This document shows positions 1 through 7,289 of a DNA stretch of 64,000 nt, piece after piece. Source of the stretch: Puteibacter caeruleilacunae (lineage in GTDB: Bacteria; Bacteroidota; Bacteroidia; Bacteroidales; Prolixibacteraceae); assembly GCA_005217565.1 (NCBI GenBank), contig SJCO01000001.1, forward strand, positions 808,724 through 872,723. Reading direction: 5' to 3'. The stretch's first letter is position 1. Each line of letters starts with the position of its first letter. A program made the position numbers and the translations under genes. The notes under the pieces are model-generated. The model was not told the origin of the DNA. It saw only the letters and a list, made by a program, of their open reading frames with translations, and searched no databases.

Positions 1-9
1 TGTCTTTTG

Positions 10-82
10 TGATTCAGCTGGGGTTCGAACCCAGGACCCCATCCTTAAAAGGGATGTGCTCTACCAGCTGAGCTACTGAATC
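10..82 (-). tRNA. tRNA-Lys (anticodon TTT), copy 1
   Basis: Read on the minus strand, the sequence folds as a full cloverleaf. The 7-bp acceptor GATTCAG/CTGAATC is followed by a D arm GCTC/GAGC, an anticodon stem CATCC/GGATG around loop CTTTTAA (anticodon TTT) and a T arm CTGGG/CCCAG around TTCGAAC. The discriminator base is A, and CCA is not encoded. It is identical to the copy at 115-187 and is probably the second gene of a two-gene transcript. Confidence 0.97.
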
Positions 83-114
83 AATCCGATAAAAATAAAG
101 AACTCTGTCTTTCG

Positions 115-187
115 TGATTCAGCTGGGGTTCGAACCCAGGACCCCATCCTTAAAAGGGATGTGCTCTACCAGCTGAGCTACTGAATC
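115..187 (-). tRNA. tRNA-Lys (anticodon TTT), copy 2
   Basis: This copy is base-for-base identical to the tRNA-Lys at 10-82, with the same cloverleaf, TTT anticodon and no encoded CCA. Being promoter-proximal on the minus strand, it is probably transcribed first. The 32-nt spacer between the two genes repeats part of the sequence just before the other copy, which suggests a recent tandem duplication. Confidence 0.97.
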
Positions 188-217
188 ATCCTGTATGCCC
201 TTGTTTTAAAGGCGATG

Positions 218-248
218 CAAAAGTAATTGCTTTTTTTCTATTTCCAAA
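218..248 (-). promoter_or_regulatory. Bacteroidota-type promoter for the tRNA-Lys pair
   Basis: On the minus strand TTTG lies at 248-245 and TACTTTTG, a perfect TAnnTTTG -7 element, at 225-218, separated by 19 bp. Both words and the spacing match the known Bacteroidota housekeeping promoter. Transcription would start near 211, about 24 nt before the first tRNA. Confidence 0.75.
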
Positions 249-479
249 TTTTTTTGACTTTCATTTAACTTATTTTTCTGAAAAATGATACGTGAAAAGC
301 TGCTAATTGATTAACACATAATAGGTACCTTTAGGTTTAAAAAAATGAAAAAATGTTTCTTTTTTTCTGAAAAGGTACTTCAAATGTTGTTAGTGTGATC
401 ATGAAAATTATTATGGGGGTAGAAGAAATGGGGTAACACTCCATAATGAACGTCTAAAATTCTTTGAAGCCCTGGGCAT

Positions 480-521
480 TTTTGCTACCTTTATGATTGT
501 GGTATTCAACCACCGTTCTTT
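480..521. repeat. Dispersed intergenic repeat, copy A (partner 2572-2613)
   Basis: These 42 bp match 2572-2613 in the same orientation with 4 differences, sharing the blocks CTACCTTTAT, ATTGTGGTA and CGTTCTTT. Weaker similarity seems to continue for roughly 70 bases beyond the shared block. The two copies flank the SDR-thiol peroxidase gene pair. No coding sequence is involved, so this is probably a remnant of a dispersed intergenic element. Confidence 0.65.
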
Positions 522-636
522 TTATTAAATGAGTCACCACATGATGCAAATACAGCTAAAATGTATTCCCAGATGTTGCATTTTTAGGTCCTTTGCAGAG
601 AAACGGAAGAGAAACTCCAGAGAATTCTAAAAGAAA

Positions 637-674
637 AGTAGGCCTTGGTAGGGCTTTGATCAGGCTAGGGGAGG
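637..674. repeat. Degenerate repeat related to 63856-63893
   Basis: These 38 bp match 63856-63893 at 32 positions, including the stretch TTGGTAGGGCTTTGA. The two copies lie at opposite ends of the window, both in gene-free DNA, which points to a dispersed intergenic element. The distal copy lies in a block rich in AAGGCTC-like words; this copy is simpler. Confidence 0.5.
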
Positions 675-1078
675 GCATCGGTATTGTTTCAACCATATTC
701 CATTCAATATTCATTACCCAACTGATTTTACTCAAACATTACTCCAATTCTTCTTGCCTTTTACTATACGCTATTTTTGAGATATGTGATTTTTTTAACT
801 TAATTTCGTGCTTTTAAGATTAAAAACGAAAAAAGAGGAAAGATTAATACAAAATAAAGAGTTGTTTTATGCATGATTCTTCGGCCTGAACGGTGTGATT
901 GTATTGATCGATCTCTTGAATGAGTTGTAAACAAGAAATATTATAGAAGTTAAGTTTTACTGGTTAATTAAAGTTGCTTTTGAAGTATGAATACAGGAAG
1001 TAAGGATTGATTCCTTTCATATAAGGAGAGCAAATCAGGAAATCTTAACATCTAATAATCTAAATATCTTTTATAGAG

Positions 1079-1882
1079 ATGAAGAATAAAGTGGTGATAA
1101 TAACCGGAGCATCGTCGGGTATTGGTAAAGCATTGGCTTATGAGTTTGCCAGCAAGGGAGCAAAATTAGTTTTAGCAGCTCGAAGAACTGATCGATTAAC
1201 GGAAATTGAAAAGGAGCTGACCAATACCGAAATACTATCAGTAAAAACAGATGTTAGTGTTGAGAAGGATTGTCAGGAGTTAATTGAAAAGGCGGTTGAA
1301 CGATTCGGACAGATTGATATTCTGGTTAACAATGCTGGTATATCAATGCGTGGATTGTTTGAAGAAACCGACTTAGAGGTGATCAAGAAATTGATGGACG
1401 TTAATTTCTGGGGAACGGTGTTCTGCTCTAAATTTGCCTTACCACATATATTAAAGCAAAAGGGATCAGTTGTAGGTATTATCTCTATTGCAGGTCACGT
1501 TGGATTACCAGGGCGAACAGGTTACGCTGCTTCGAAATTTGCTGTACGTGGCTTCTTAAATACATTGCGAATTGAAAACCTAAAGAGGGGATTACATGTA
1601 TTGGTAGCTGCACCAGGATTTACAGCATCAGAAGTACGCAAGGTTGCGCTTACCGAGGATGGCTCACAACAAGGAGAAACTCCACGTGCTGAGGAAAAGA
1701 TGATGAGTGCCGAGGAATGTGCAGCAAATATTGTAAAAGCAACTCAAAAGAGGAAGCGAGAGTTGATTCTAACTTTCGTTGAAGGTAAATTTACTGTTTG
1801 GTTGGGAAAATGGTTCCCATCGTTGCTTGATAAGCTGGCTTACAATCACATGGCTAAGGAGCCTAATTCTCCTTTTAAGTAA
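1079..1882 (+). CDS. SDR-family oxidoreductase
   Basis: This is a 267-residue classical short-chain dehydrogenase/reductase, an NAD(P)-dependent oxidoreductase of unknown substrate. The Rossmann motif TGASSGIG lies at residues 9-16, NNAG follows near residue 88, and the catalytic set is Ser136, Tyr149 and Lys153 in the YAASK motif. Length is typical of the family. The C-terminal segment resembles DltE/YqjQ-like SDRs, which can be lipid- or cell-envelope-related, but that is only suggestive. There is no signal peptide, so it should be cytoplasmic. It lies 108 bp before thiol peroxidase in the same direction and may share its transcript. Confidence 0.9.
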   Translation: MKNKVVIITGASSGIGKALAYEFASKGAKLVLAARRTDRLTEIEKELTNTEILSVKTDVSVEKDCQELIEKAVERFGQIDILVNNAGISMRGLFEETDLEVIKKLMDVNFWGTVFCSKFALPHILKQKGSVVGIISIAGHVGLPGRTGYAASKFAVRGFLNTLRIENLKRGLHVLVAAPGFTASEVRKVALTEDGSQQGETPRAEEKMMSAEECAANIVKATQKRKRELILTFVEGKFTVWLGKWFPSLLDKLAYNHMAKEPNSPFK

Positions 1883-1990
1883 GCTGTGAAAGATTCACAG
1901 AAATTTTTTGAAAAAAATGAAACTTTTAATGAACCTCTGGTGATATCTGTTGTTTATCCCTGTGTTCATGAAACGAAAAAACGAAAAATT

Positions 1991-2500
1991 ATGACTGAAA
2001 TTAAAGACAAAGTAACATTTTTAGGAAATCCTGTGACATTGGTTGGTAATGAAGTGAAAGAAGGTGATAAGGCTCCTGAATTTACTCTGTTGAATGGTTC
2101 TCTAGAGCCTGTTACACTTGCCGATTATGCAGGAAAAGTAAAAGTGATTGCGGTATATCCATCTATAGATACAGGAGTTTGTCAAGCTCAAAATCGTCGA
2201 TTTAATGCAGAAGCAGATAAGTTAGATAATGCAGTAGTATTGTCAGTGTCGTGTGACCTTCCTTTCGCACAGAAGCGTTTTTGTGCTGCTGAAGGATTAG
2301 ATAGTGTTGTTACATTATCAGACCATAGAGAGACTGATTTCGGACAGAAATATGGATTCTTGATTAAAGAATTGCGTTTATTGTCTCGAGGAACTGTTAT
2401 TGTTGATCAAGATGATGTTGTACGTTACGTTGAATATGTATCAGAAGTAACGGAAGAGCCAAATTACGAAAAAGCAATGGAAGTAGTTAAGTCGTTGTAA
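1991..2500 (+). CDS. tpx: Thiol peroxidase (Tpx, atypical 2-Cys peroxiredoxin)
   Basis: The 169-residue product reduces hydrogen peroxide and alkyl hydroperoxides using thioredoxin. The peroxidatic cysteine is Cys64 in the Tpx signature SIDTGVC, and the resolving cysteine is Cys98 in the RFCAAEGL segment. This is the arrangement seen in E. coli Tpx. The frame is open back to 1886, but the ATG at 1991 is chosen because homologous sequence begins there (MTEIKDKVTFLGNPV) and the upstream 35 codons look unrelated. A terminator follows immediately. The protein is probably cytoplasmic and part of the oxidative-stress defence of an organism with limited oxygen tolerance. Confidence 0.95.
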   Translation: MTEIKDKVTFLGNPVTLVGNEVKEGDKAPEFTLLNGSLEPVTLADYAGKVKVIAVYPSIDTGVCQAQNRRFNAEADKLDNAVVLSVSCDLPFAQKRFCAAEGLDSVVTLSDHRETDFGQKYGFLIKELRLLSRGTVIVDQDDVVRYVEYVSEVTEEPNYEKAMEVVKSL

Positions 2501-2521
2501 TAATATATAGCTGCAACGAAG

Positions 2522-2554
2522 AGCCCGGATGACCAAACTCATTCGGGCTTTTTT
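2522..2554 (+). terminator. Rho-independent terminator after tpx
   Basis: An 11-bp stem (AGCCCGGATGA paired with TCATTCGGGCT, one G-T pair) with a 6-nt loop is followed by a run of six T. It lies 22 nt past the thiol peroxidase stop codon. Confidence 0.9.
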
Positions 2555-3048
2555 ATGGTTATTCTGCTCAATTTTACTACCTTTATCATTGTGGTAATCA
2601 ACCATCGTTCTTTATAAAGTGTTTCTAAAAACGCTACATTCTGAGAAGAAAATGTTTCTAAAAACGCTACATTTTAGGTAATCTTCCGAATGGGGACCGA
2701 ATCACAGCTGAATAACTACTGTAAGACAGTGCAATGCTTTGTCAATGCAAGATGAATCTTTTTGCTCATCATCTATTCCACTTTTATTAATCAGAAAACA
2801 CCATTATAACATCCGGTTAAGCCCTCATTTAACCCTCATTCTTATATCCTTTTACCCTATGCTATTATTGAGAATAATCTATTCTTAACTGATGAAAAAC
2901 AATATCAACTGTCATATTATTTGTAATTAGATTCCAGTAATTTTAGGGTAGGATTTCATGTTATGACTCTTGAAGCCTGCTCGAATAATTTTTGTTCCCG
3001 CAACATCCAATCCGAATAAATTAATTAATCATTTTTAAGCATTATACA
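2555..3048. other. Intergenic stretch with dispersed and local direct repeats
   Basis: No gene is visible. It begins with repeat copy B (2572-2613, the partner of 480-521). A 21-nt direct repeat then appears at 2620-2640 and 2653-2673, sharing TTTCTAAAAACGCTACATT. The remainder before 3049 is AT-rich without a clear TAnnTTTG element. Confidence 0.6.
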
Positions 3049-4062
3049 ATGGCAGTACGAAGAAAGCCAGGAATGGATCCGACAGGAAAAATTGGACATG
3101 TAGTTAACTATGAGCGTAATGGAGAGCTTTGTCAACGCATCCTTCCAGATAAATCGAAACATAAGGATGCTAAATCACCTAAACAAATGGCACAACGACA
3201 ACGACTGAGTGTGACAGTTTTATTTACACAATATATAGCTGACTTGATTCGGTTGACTTATGCATCGCAGCGAAAAGGAAGAGGAACAGCCGGTAATGCG
3301 ATCAGTTCACATATCTTAAGGGAGGGATTAACAGGAGAGTATCCCAACATAACTATAGATTGTGAAAAAATAATGATAAGCAGAGGTGAGTTAGAAGCTC
3401 CCAAATGGGCAACAGTGAAGATTGTTGAGGATGGTTATTTATTTGAGTGGGATACAGCGCTAAAAGATAAAGAGCGCTTAGATGATTTGATGTTAGCGGT
3501 GAAGTATAGCCGTAGCACTGGAATAACAGAAGGTGATGTGCTTGATGTAAAGCGAAAGGATGGGAAGTTCCTTTCTGATGAAATACAAACTTCCGGAGAT
3601 CCCGATTGTGATTGGTGGATTGGATTTTGTAATAAAGAACGAACCATGTGTTGTGATAGTGTATATGTCAGATGGGAGTCGGCCGGTGAGGCTGCCCGGC
3701 ATCAGGCATTATTGCTTAATGAACGACAAGAAAAAGCGTTAACGCATAAACAGACTGAGGTTGAGAATGAGACTTCAGTGGATGATGCAACTGATGAGTT
3801 GCAAGGTCAGCTGAAACCAATGCCTATTGTATCAATGGATGAACTTTTTGATCCAGATGTTATTCTTCAGGAAATTATTGCACTACGAAAACAGCAAGGA
3901 ATTAATCAGACTAAGTTTGGCGAGATGATCGGGAAGTCAAGGAGTCAGATTAGCAAAATAGAATCAGGTACTCAAAAGTTAACTCTCACTATGTTTTATA
4001 AGATCCTTAAAGCTCTTAATGTTGAGATGAGGTATAACTTGTCAACTGTGATGGATGTGTAA
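3049..4062 (+). CDS. DUF6266 protein fused to a C-terminal XRE-type helix-turn-helix
   Basis: The 337-residue protein has two parts. Residues about 10-125 match the Bacteroidota DUF6266 family as I know it: a GKIGHVVNYERNGE start, a PKQMAQRQR segment, and a GEYPNITIDCEKIMISRGEL block. Residues about 280-330 form a Cro/C1-type helix-turn-helix (ALRKQQGINQTKFGEMIG, then SRSQISKIESGTQKLT). A linker rich in Glu, Gln and Thr joins them. DUF6266 proteins have no known function and usually stand alone, so the added DNA-binding domain is unusual and suggests a transcription regulator. The HTH resembles antitoxins of the HigA kind, but no toxin gene is adjacent. It is a single-gene unit. Confidence 0.8.
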   Translation: MAVRRKPGMDPTGKIGHVVNYERNGELCQRILPDKSKHKDAKSPKQMAQRQRLSVTVLFTQYIADLIRLTYASQRKGRGTAGNAISSHILREGLTGEYPNITIDCEKIMISRGELEAPKWATVKIVEDGYLFEWDTALKDKERLDDLMLAVKYSRSTGITEGDVLDVKRKDGKFLSDEIQTSGDPDCDWWIGFCNKERTMCCDSVYVRWESAGEAARHQALLLNERQEKALTHKQTEVENETSVDDATDELQGQLKPMPIVSMDELFDPDVILQEIIALRKQQGINQTKFGEMIGKSRSQISKIESGTQKLTLTMFYKILKALNVEMRYNLSTVMDV

Positions 4063-4153
4063 TTATTTCTAAATGAAGAGTCAAGGGATTTAAGCTAAAA
4101 GGAAGACGCGAAAACTGCTGATGGAATGGTTTTATAAAAAAAGATTGTTTTTA

Positions 4154-4186
4154 TTGTATAGAATGAGAATATTCTCACTATATTTG
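4154..4186 (+). promoter_or_regulatory. Promoter with a palindromic operator for the DUF5320/DUF4405 genes
   Basis: A perfect -7 element TATATTTG lies at 4179-4186 and a TTG (-33-like) at 4154-4156. A perfect 14-bp palindrome, TGAGAATATTCTCA, occupies 4164-4177, inside the spacer and ending one base before the -7 element. A dimeric repressor bound there would block RNA polymerase. If this is the real promoter, the leader before the DUF5320 start is about 230 nt, and 4187-4423 otherwise shows no gene. Confidence 0.55.
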
Positions 4187-4423
4187 TATTGATATATGGC
4201 ATGATTGATCGTTTATTCATTTGTAAACTATCAATATGCGTGGTTGATCAGGTCGGTTAATATTCGTAGATTAAAGATTTTAACCTATGAGAAATAAATA
4301 GCTCATATAATGAAGGTGAAAAGAAACAATAGAAATTATAGTTTTTTCAGCTTACAATGGACTTATATATAGAATGGTCTGAAAATCACTATTAGTGTTA
4401 ATTTTTAAAAAAAGGAGGTTGTT

Positions 4424-4672
4424 ATGCCTGGTTTTAATGGAAAAGGCCCTGAAGGTAAAGGTTCACAAACAGGACGAGGATTAGGAAAATGTAATCCAAA
4501 CAATCAAAATTCTGACACACAAGTAACGACTGAAGATTTTCCAGTAGGTTGTGGCAGAAGAAGAGGTCGAGGTTTTAGATTTAGAAATTCTGAAGATGCC
4601 GGACAAGTTAATGGTCGTGGTCGCGGAAGAGGACGTGGACAAGGACGTGGTATGGGGAGGGCTACTTCTTAG
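4424..4672 (+). CDS. DUF5320-like small Gly/Arg-rich protein
   Basis: The 82-residue protein starts with MPGFNGKGPEGKGS followed by TGRGLGKC, close to the N-terminal signature of DUF5320 proteins (MPGxDGTGPxGxGxxTGRGxGxC). The tail is an Arg-Gly repeat of GRGRGRG type. These proteins are common in strict anaerobes, often beside MTH1175/NifX-like iron-sulfur or metal-handling genes, but their function is unknown. The two cysteines (about residues 23 and 43) could bind metal. It has a near-perfect Shine-Dalgarno AAAGGAGG at 4411-4418, five bases before the ATG, which is rare in Bacteroidota and decides the start. The DUF4405 gene follows beyond a terminator-like hairpin. Confidence 0.75.
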   Translation: MPGFNGKGPEGKGSQTGRGLGKCNPNNQNSDTQVTTEDFPVGCGRRRGRGFRFRNSEDAGQVNGRGRGRGRGQGRGMGRATS

Positions 4673-4698
4673 TTCTCTAAATCAATAGTTGATCTTAC

Positions 4699-4730
4699 AA
4701 TAATCGTATGCATTGTGTGTGCGATTATTT
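4699..4730 (+). terminator. Hairpin between the DUF5320 and DUF4405 genes
   Basis: A 14-position stem (AATAATCG paired with CGATTATT, continued by wobble pairs) closes on a 3-nt loop and is followed by a broken T run. The weak tail suggests partial termination, which would make the first gene more abundant than the second. Confidence 0.6.
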
Positions 4731-4783
4731 ATTTATAGCGGCAACCCCAATAAAATCTATATTCTAATAGTCTTTTAAAAGAA

Positions 4784-5530
4784 ATGGGAATCAAAAGTTT
4801 TAAACAGATGAAGATTAAAAAGTCAAAACTAAATCTACTTATAGATATACTGATGTTTGTAATAATGGTACTAGTTGCAGGTATTGGATTTCTGATAAGA
4901 TATGTGCTTGTTCCAGGATTTCAGCGGAATGCTATCTATGGTAACGATGTTGAATTGTATTATTTAGGAATGGACCGTCATCAGTGGGGGACCATACATT
5001 TATGGTTAAGTCTTGCTTTGATTTTCCTATTATTGTTACATATTGTATTTCATTGGAAGCAGATTGTAGGAATATTTAAGACGATGGTTCCAATAAGGAC
5101 GTTGCGTTTAGCTTTAAGCTCTCTATTGATTTTGTTTACAATAGTTTTTGGCATAATGCCTTTATTTGTGAGTCCTGAAGTGGATGAGAGTGTTGTGCAT
5201 TATTCACGCCATCGTGAAGTGAACAGAGGTGATGATTCAGAAGAAAAATTGGAAATAATACAACCTGTTTCTAAGCAATCGCAGGAGGTTCAATCAACAA
5301 AAGGGAATAAAGGAGATCGAAAACATGTTGATCATTCCGAGATAGAAATATTCGGCTACATGACTATTAATGAGGTTGCTGAAAAATATAATGTATCAGC
5401 GCAGGAACTTGCTAAAAGTATCAATGTTCCCAATGGAAATAACGATATCAAGCTTGGGCGATTGAAGAAAAAATACACTTTTCAAATTAGCGAACTAAGA
5501 GATTATATTGAACAGAAATCAATTAAATAG
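4784..5530 (+). CDS. DUF4405 membrane protein with a C-terminal helical domain
   Basis: The 248-residue protein has three membrane segments at about residues 18-40, 62-85 and 105-128. Histidines lie in and around the second one (HQWGTIHLWLSL, LLLLHIVFHW), the pattern of DUF4405 cytochrome-b-like proteins, so haem binding is plausible but unproven. After a charged linker, residues about 190-225 (FGYMTINEVAEKYNV, then AQELAKSINVP) form the short helical module often found at the end of this family. With the DUF5320 gene upstream it probably belongs to an anaerobic membrane redox or metal-related function. It ends before a strong terminator. Confidence 0.7.
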   Translation: MGIKSFKQMKIKKSKLNLLIDILMFVIMVLVAGIGFLIRYVLVPGFQRNAIYGNDVELYYLGMDRHQWGTIHLWLSLALIFLLLLHIVFHWKQIVGIFKTMVPIRTLRLALSSLLILFTIVFGIMPLFVSPEVDESVVHYSRHREVNRGDDSEEKLEIIQPVSKQSQEVQSTKGNKGDRKHVDHSEIEIFGYMTINEVAEKYNVSAQELAKSINVPNGNNDIKLGRLKKKYTFQISELRDYIEQKSIK

Positions 5531-5568
5531 TCGTTCGGGTGATTAAAGACGAGTTAATTTATAACGAT

Positions 5569-5602
5569 AAGCCCGGATGAGTTCTGTTTATCCGGGCTTT
5601 TT
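5569..5602 (+). terminator. Rho-independent terminator after the DUF4405 gene
   Basis: A 10-bp stem (AAGCCCGGAT with ATCCGGGCTT) around an 11-nt loop is followed by a T run. It separates the DUF4405 gene from the convergent lipoprotein gene on the minus strand. The stem sequence is nearly the same as that of the tpx terminator. Confidence 0.9.
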
Positions 5603-5638
5603 CATGGTTGATATTTATAGTTTGTGGTGGAGAAAAGT

Positions 5639-6391
5639 TTATGGTAAAAATCCTTGTTGCTTGAAGATCATTTTAAGGTATTGATCATCAATAGGGATGT
5701 GGAACTGATAGTATGTAGCTTCATTAGTTGCTGGTAGTACAATTCTTCCTCTAATCATTTGTCCTGGATCAAGAGTTGTTTTACGCAATGTTTCTGAAGA
5801 CCAGAATTGACGAAGGTCGTCAAGCGAACTTGAATGATAGTAACTGTCTTCTTCAATGGTTGTAGCCACGTTTGCTGCAGCAAGTCCTGTTAGTGCTTCC
5901 ACTGCATGACGGTCCTGATCATCTTCGTCATCAGAAGCCGCTATAGCTACAGAAGCCGCTACAACAACACCTGCGGCAATAATTCCAGCAGTCTGACTGT
6001 TCTTTGCTCTGGCAATGGCTCGTGACTTTTCTTTATCGATTTCCAGAAGTTTTAGCTCAGGATTTACAGAATAAACACCTCCTGAGTTGGGTAAAAGCTT
6101 TTTGTTTTGATCTAGTGCCAGGTAATAGATTTTTGCTGGATCTACAAGAATAGGAAGATTTGAATAATTGGTGATTTCTACATGAAATACAACTTCGGGA
6201 TGTACGTGCTCGTCGAAAGCAGCATTTACAAAAATACCATTTAGTGAGTCTTTGACAATTTCTCTTCCGTTAGACCATTTGGTGTTGTTCGCATCAGGTT
6301 TTAATCGCAGTACCATTTTGGGAGTTGCGCATGAGCAGGCAAGCAGGGCTACTACCACATAGATTGATAGTCTTGTGTAAAGGTTTTTCAT
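5639..6391 (-). CDS. Uncharacterised lipoprotein
   Basis: The 250-residue product starts with a lipoprotein signal peptide; the lipobox is LLAC with Cys19 as the lipidated residue. After an N-terminal region of probable beta structure comes a short Ala/Val-rich segment (about residues 138-155, AGIIAAGVVVAASVAIAAS) that could be a membrane-associated or glycine-zipper-like helix, then an Asp-rich patch. The C-terminal part (PGQMIRGRIVLPATN) has the look of an immunoglobulin-like fold. I do not recognise a family with known function. It is a single gene read from the opposite strand to most of the window and converges with the DUF4405 gene. Confidence 0.8.
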   Translation of the reverse strand: MKNLYTRLSIYVVVALLACSCATPKMVLRLKPDANNTKWSNGREIVKDSLNGIFVNAAFDEHVHPEVVFHVEITNYSNLPILVDPAKIYYLALDQNKKLLPNSGGVYSVNPELKLLEIDKEKSRAIARAKNSQTAGIIAAGVVVAASVAIAASDDEDDQDRHAVEALTGLAAANVATTIEEDSYYHSSSLDDLRQFWSSETLRKTTLDPGQMIRGRIVLPATNEATYYQFHIPIDDQYLKMIFKQQGFLP

Positions 6392-6609
6392 GTTTTAAGG
6401 GTTTTAAATAATATATCTTTTACTTTTCAAAAAGCGTGCCATTACAGGATATTGATGAACATATTAATTTGGACAATTAATGATGAATAAATAAAGTGTG
6501 TAGAGATAAACTCATTGAAGGATTATCTATAGAACATATATTGATCGGCTTGATTGTGACAAAATAAATAGATGGAATTAGGGAATCGGCAGACCAGAAA
6601 ATTGGGCAT

Positions 6610-6709
6610 AAAAAAAGGGCCCTGTCCTCCCCAAGACACAGGCCCTAAAAACAACCCCAATAAAAAATATCTTAATGTTACTGCTAACAGCAACTGTTTC
6701 TCTTTTGTT
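6610..6709 (-). ncRNA. Candidate small RNA, about 100 nt
   Basis: A strong promoter on the minus strand (6716-6745) would start a transcript near 6709. About 95 nt later comes a GC-rich hairpin: AGGGCC/GGCCCT, then TGTC/GACA, spanning 6616-6646. It is followed by seven T on the minus strand, a textbook terminator. No reading frame of useful length starts after the predicted start site. The segment TTTTATTGGGGTTG (6653-6666) also occurs on the minus strand at 4743-4756, suggesting a conserved word. I do not recognise the RNA class. A short leader RNA is an alternative, but no gene follows on that strand until the lipoprotein at 6391, which begins after the terminator. Confidence 0.55.
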
Positions 6710-6715
6710 ACATTA

Positions 6716-6745
6716 CAAATATAGATCATATTTTTTAAAAGTCAA
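6716..6745 (-). promoter_or_regulatory. Promoter of the candidate small RNA
   Basis: Read on the minus strand, TTG at 6745-6743 and TATATTTG at 6723-6716 are separated by 19 bp. This matches the Bacteroidota housekeeping promoter in both elements and spacing. Confidence 0.65.
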
Positions 6746-7189
6746 TATGATTTTTCTCATAATTTTTTCAGTAAGTGTAGGAACTTAACTAAAAAGTGTT
6801 ATAAGATATTGAGAATTAGTCGCTAGGATGGAGGTGGATTTTTCTTAAAAAAGAGCACTTTTTCTGAGATAAACATGACATAAAACGGTTAAGTCGAGTG
6901 AAAACGGGGTGTAATCTTGCGGTTACAGCTTGAATCTTACAGTCTAAGCAGGATTATTAAAGGCGATAGAAAAAGGTGTTGTTTCCTTTATGATAATATT
7001 AAAGGGATCTTATTTCAGAATTAATTTCGATAATTGTGGATTAGGGAGTGAATAAGGATTAGGTCCGCCTGAATGTGCTTGTTATTTATAATAGTATGAT
7101 GGTTGATTTTCACAATTGTGATAATCTTTAAGATGAGGATTACAATAGAGGAGATTTACATGTAATAAATACAGTTTCTGGGTGTAGAT
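6746..7189. other. Gene-free stretch before the PUL
   Basis: No reading frame, tRNA or clear hairpin was found in these roughly 440 bases. They mark the boundary between ordinary chromosome and the polysaccharide utilisation locus. Confidence 0.5.
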
Positions 7190-7256
7190 TATTGATTTAC
7201 CCCCTTTTTTATATCAAAAAATCAATGGTTGTTATGGTATGTGAGCGGTAGTTTTG
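7190..7256 (+). promoter_or_regulatory. PUL operator/promoter site 1 (sulfatase 1)
   Basis: The core TATTGATTTACCCCCTT at 7190-7206 is identical over 17 bp to site 3. A perfect -7 element TAGTTTTG lies at 7249-7256, 49 bp after the first C of the core, with a TTG 17 bp before it. A clear second C-rich half-site is missing here. Transcription would start near 7263, which rules out the TTG at 7254 as the start codon of the following gene. Confidence 0.6.
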
Positions 7257-7289
7257 ACAAGGAAACCAAATCTTGTGAAAACTATAATC

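Larger units (their letters stand above)
249..1078. other. Gene-free stretch with two degenerate repeats
   Basis: I see no convincing gene in these roughly 830 bases. The 74-codon reading frame at 593-817 has no recognisable start context or protein family. The stretch holds two fragments that recur elsewhere: 480-521 matches 2572-2613, and 637-674 resembles 63856-63893. A run of the AT-rich word TCTAATAATCT lies just before the SDR gene at 1051-1070. Confidence 0.6.

Noticed and set aside
415-437. GGGGGTA...GGGGTAA as a remote operator copy
   Set aside because: The two runs are only 15 bp apart and no -7 element is at the expected distance.
593-817. 74-codon reading frame in the stretch before the SDR gene
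   Set aside because: It has no family, no start context, and overlaps the dispersed repeat at 637-674. It is probably chance.
6523-6729. 68-codon minus-strand frame overlapping the candidate small RNA
   Set aside because: Its ATG lies upstream of the predicted transcription start and it runs through the terminator hairpin, so it could not be made from that promoter.
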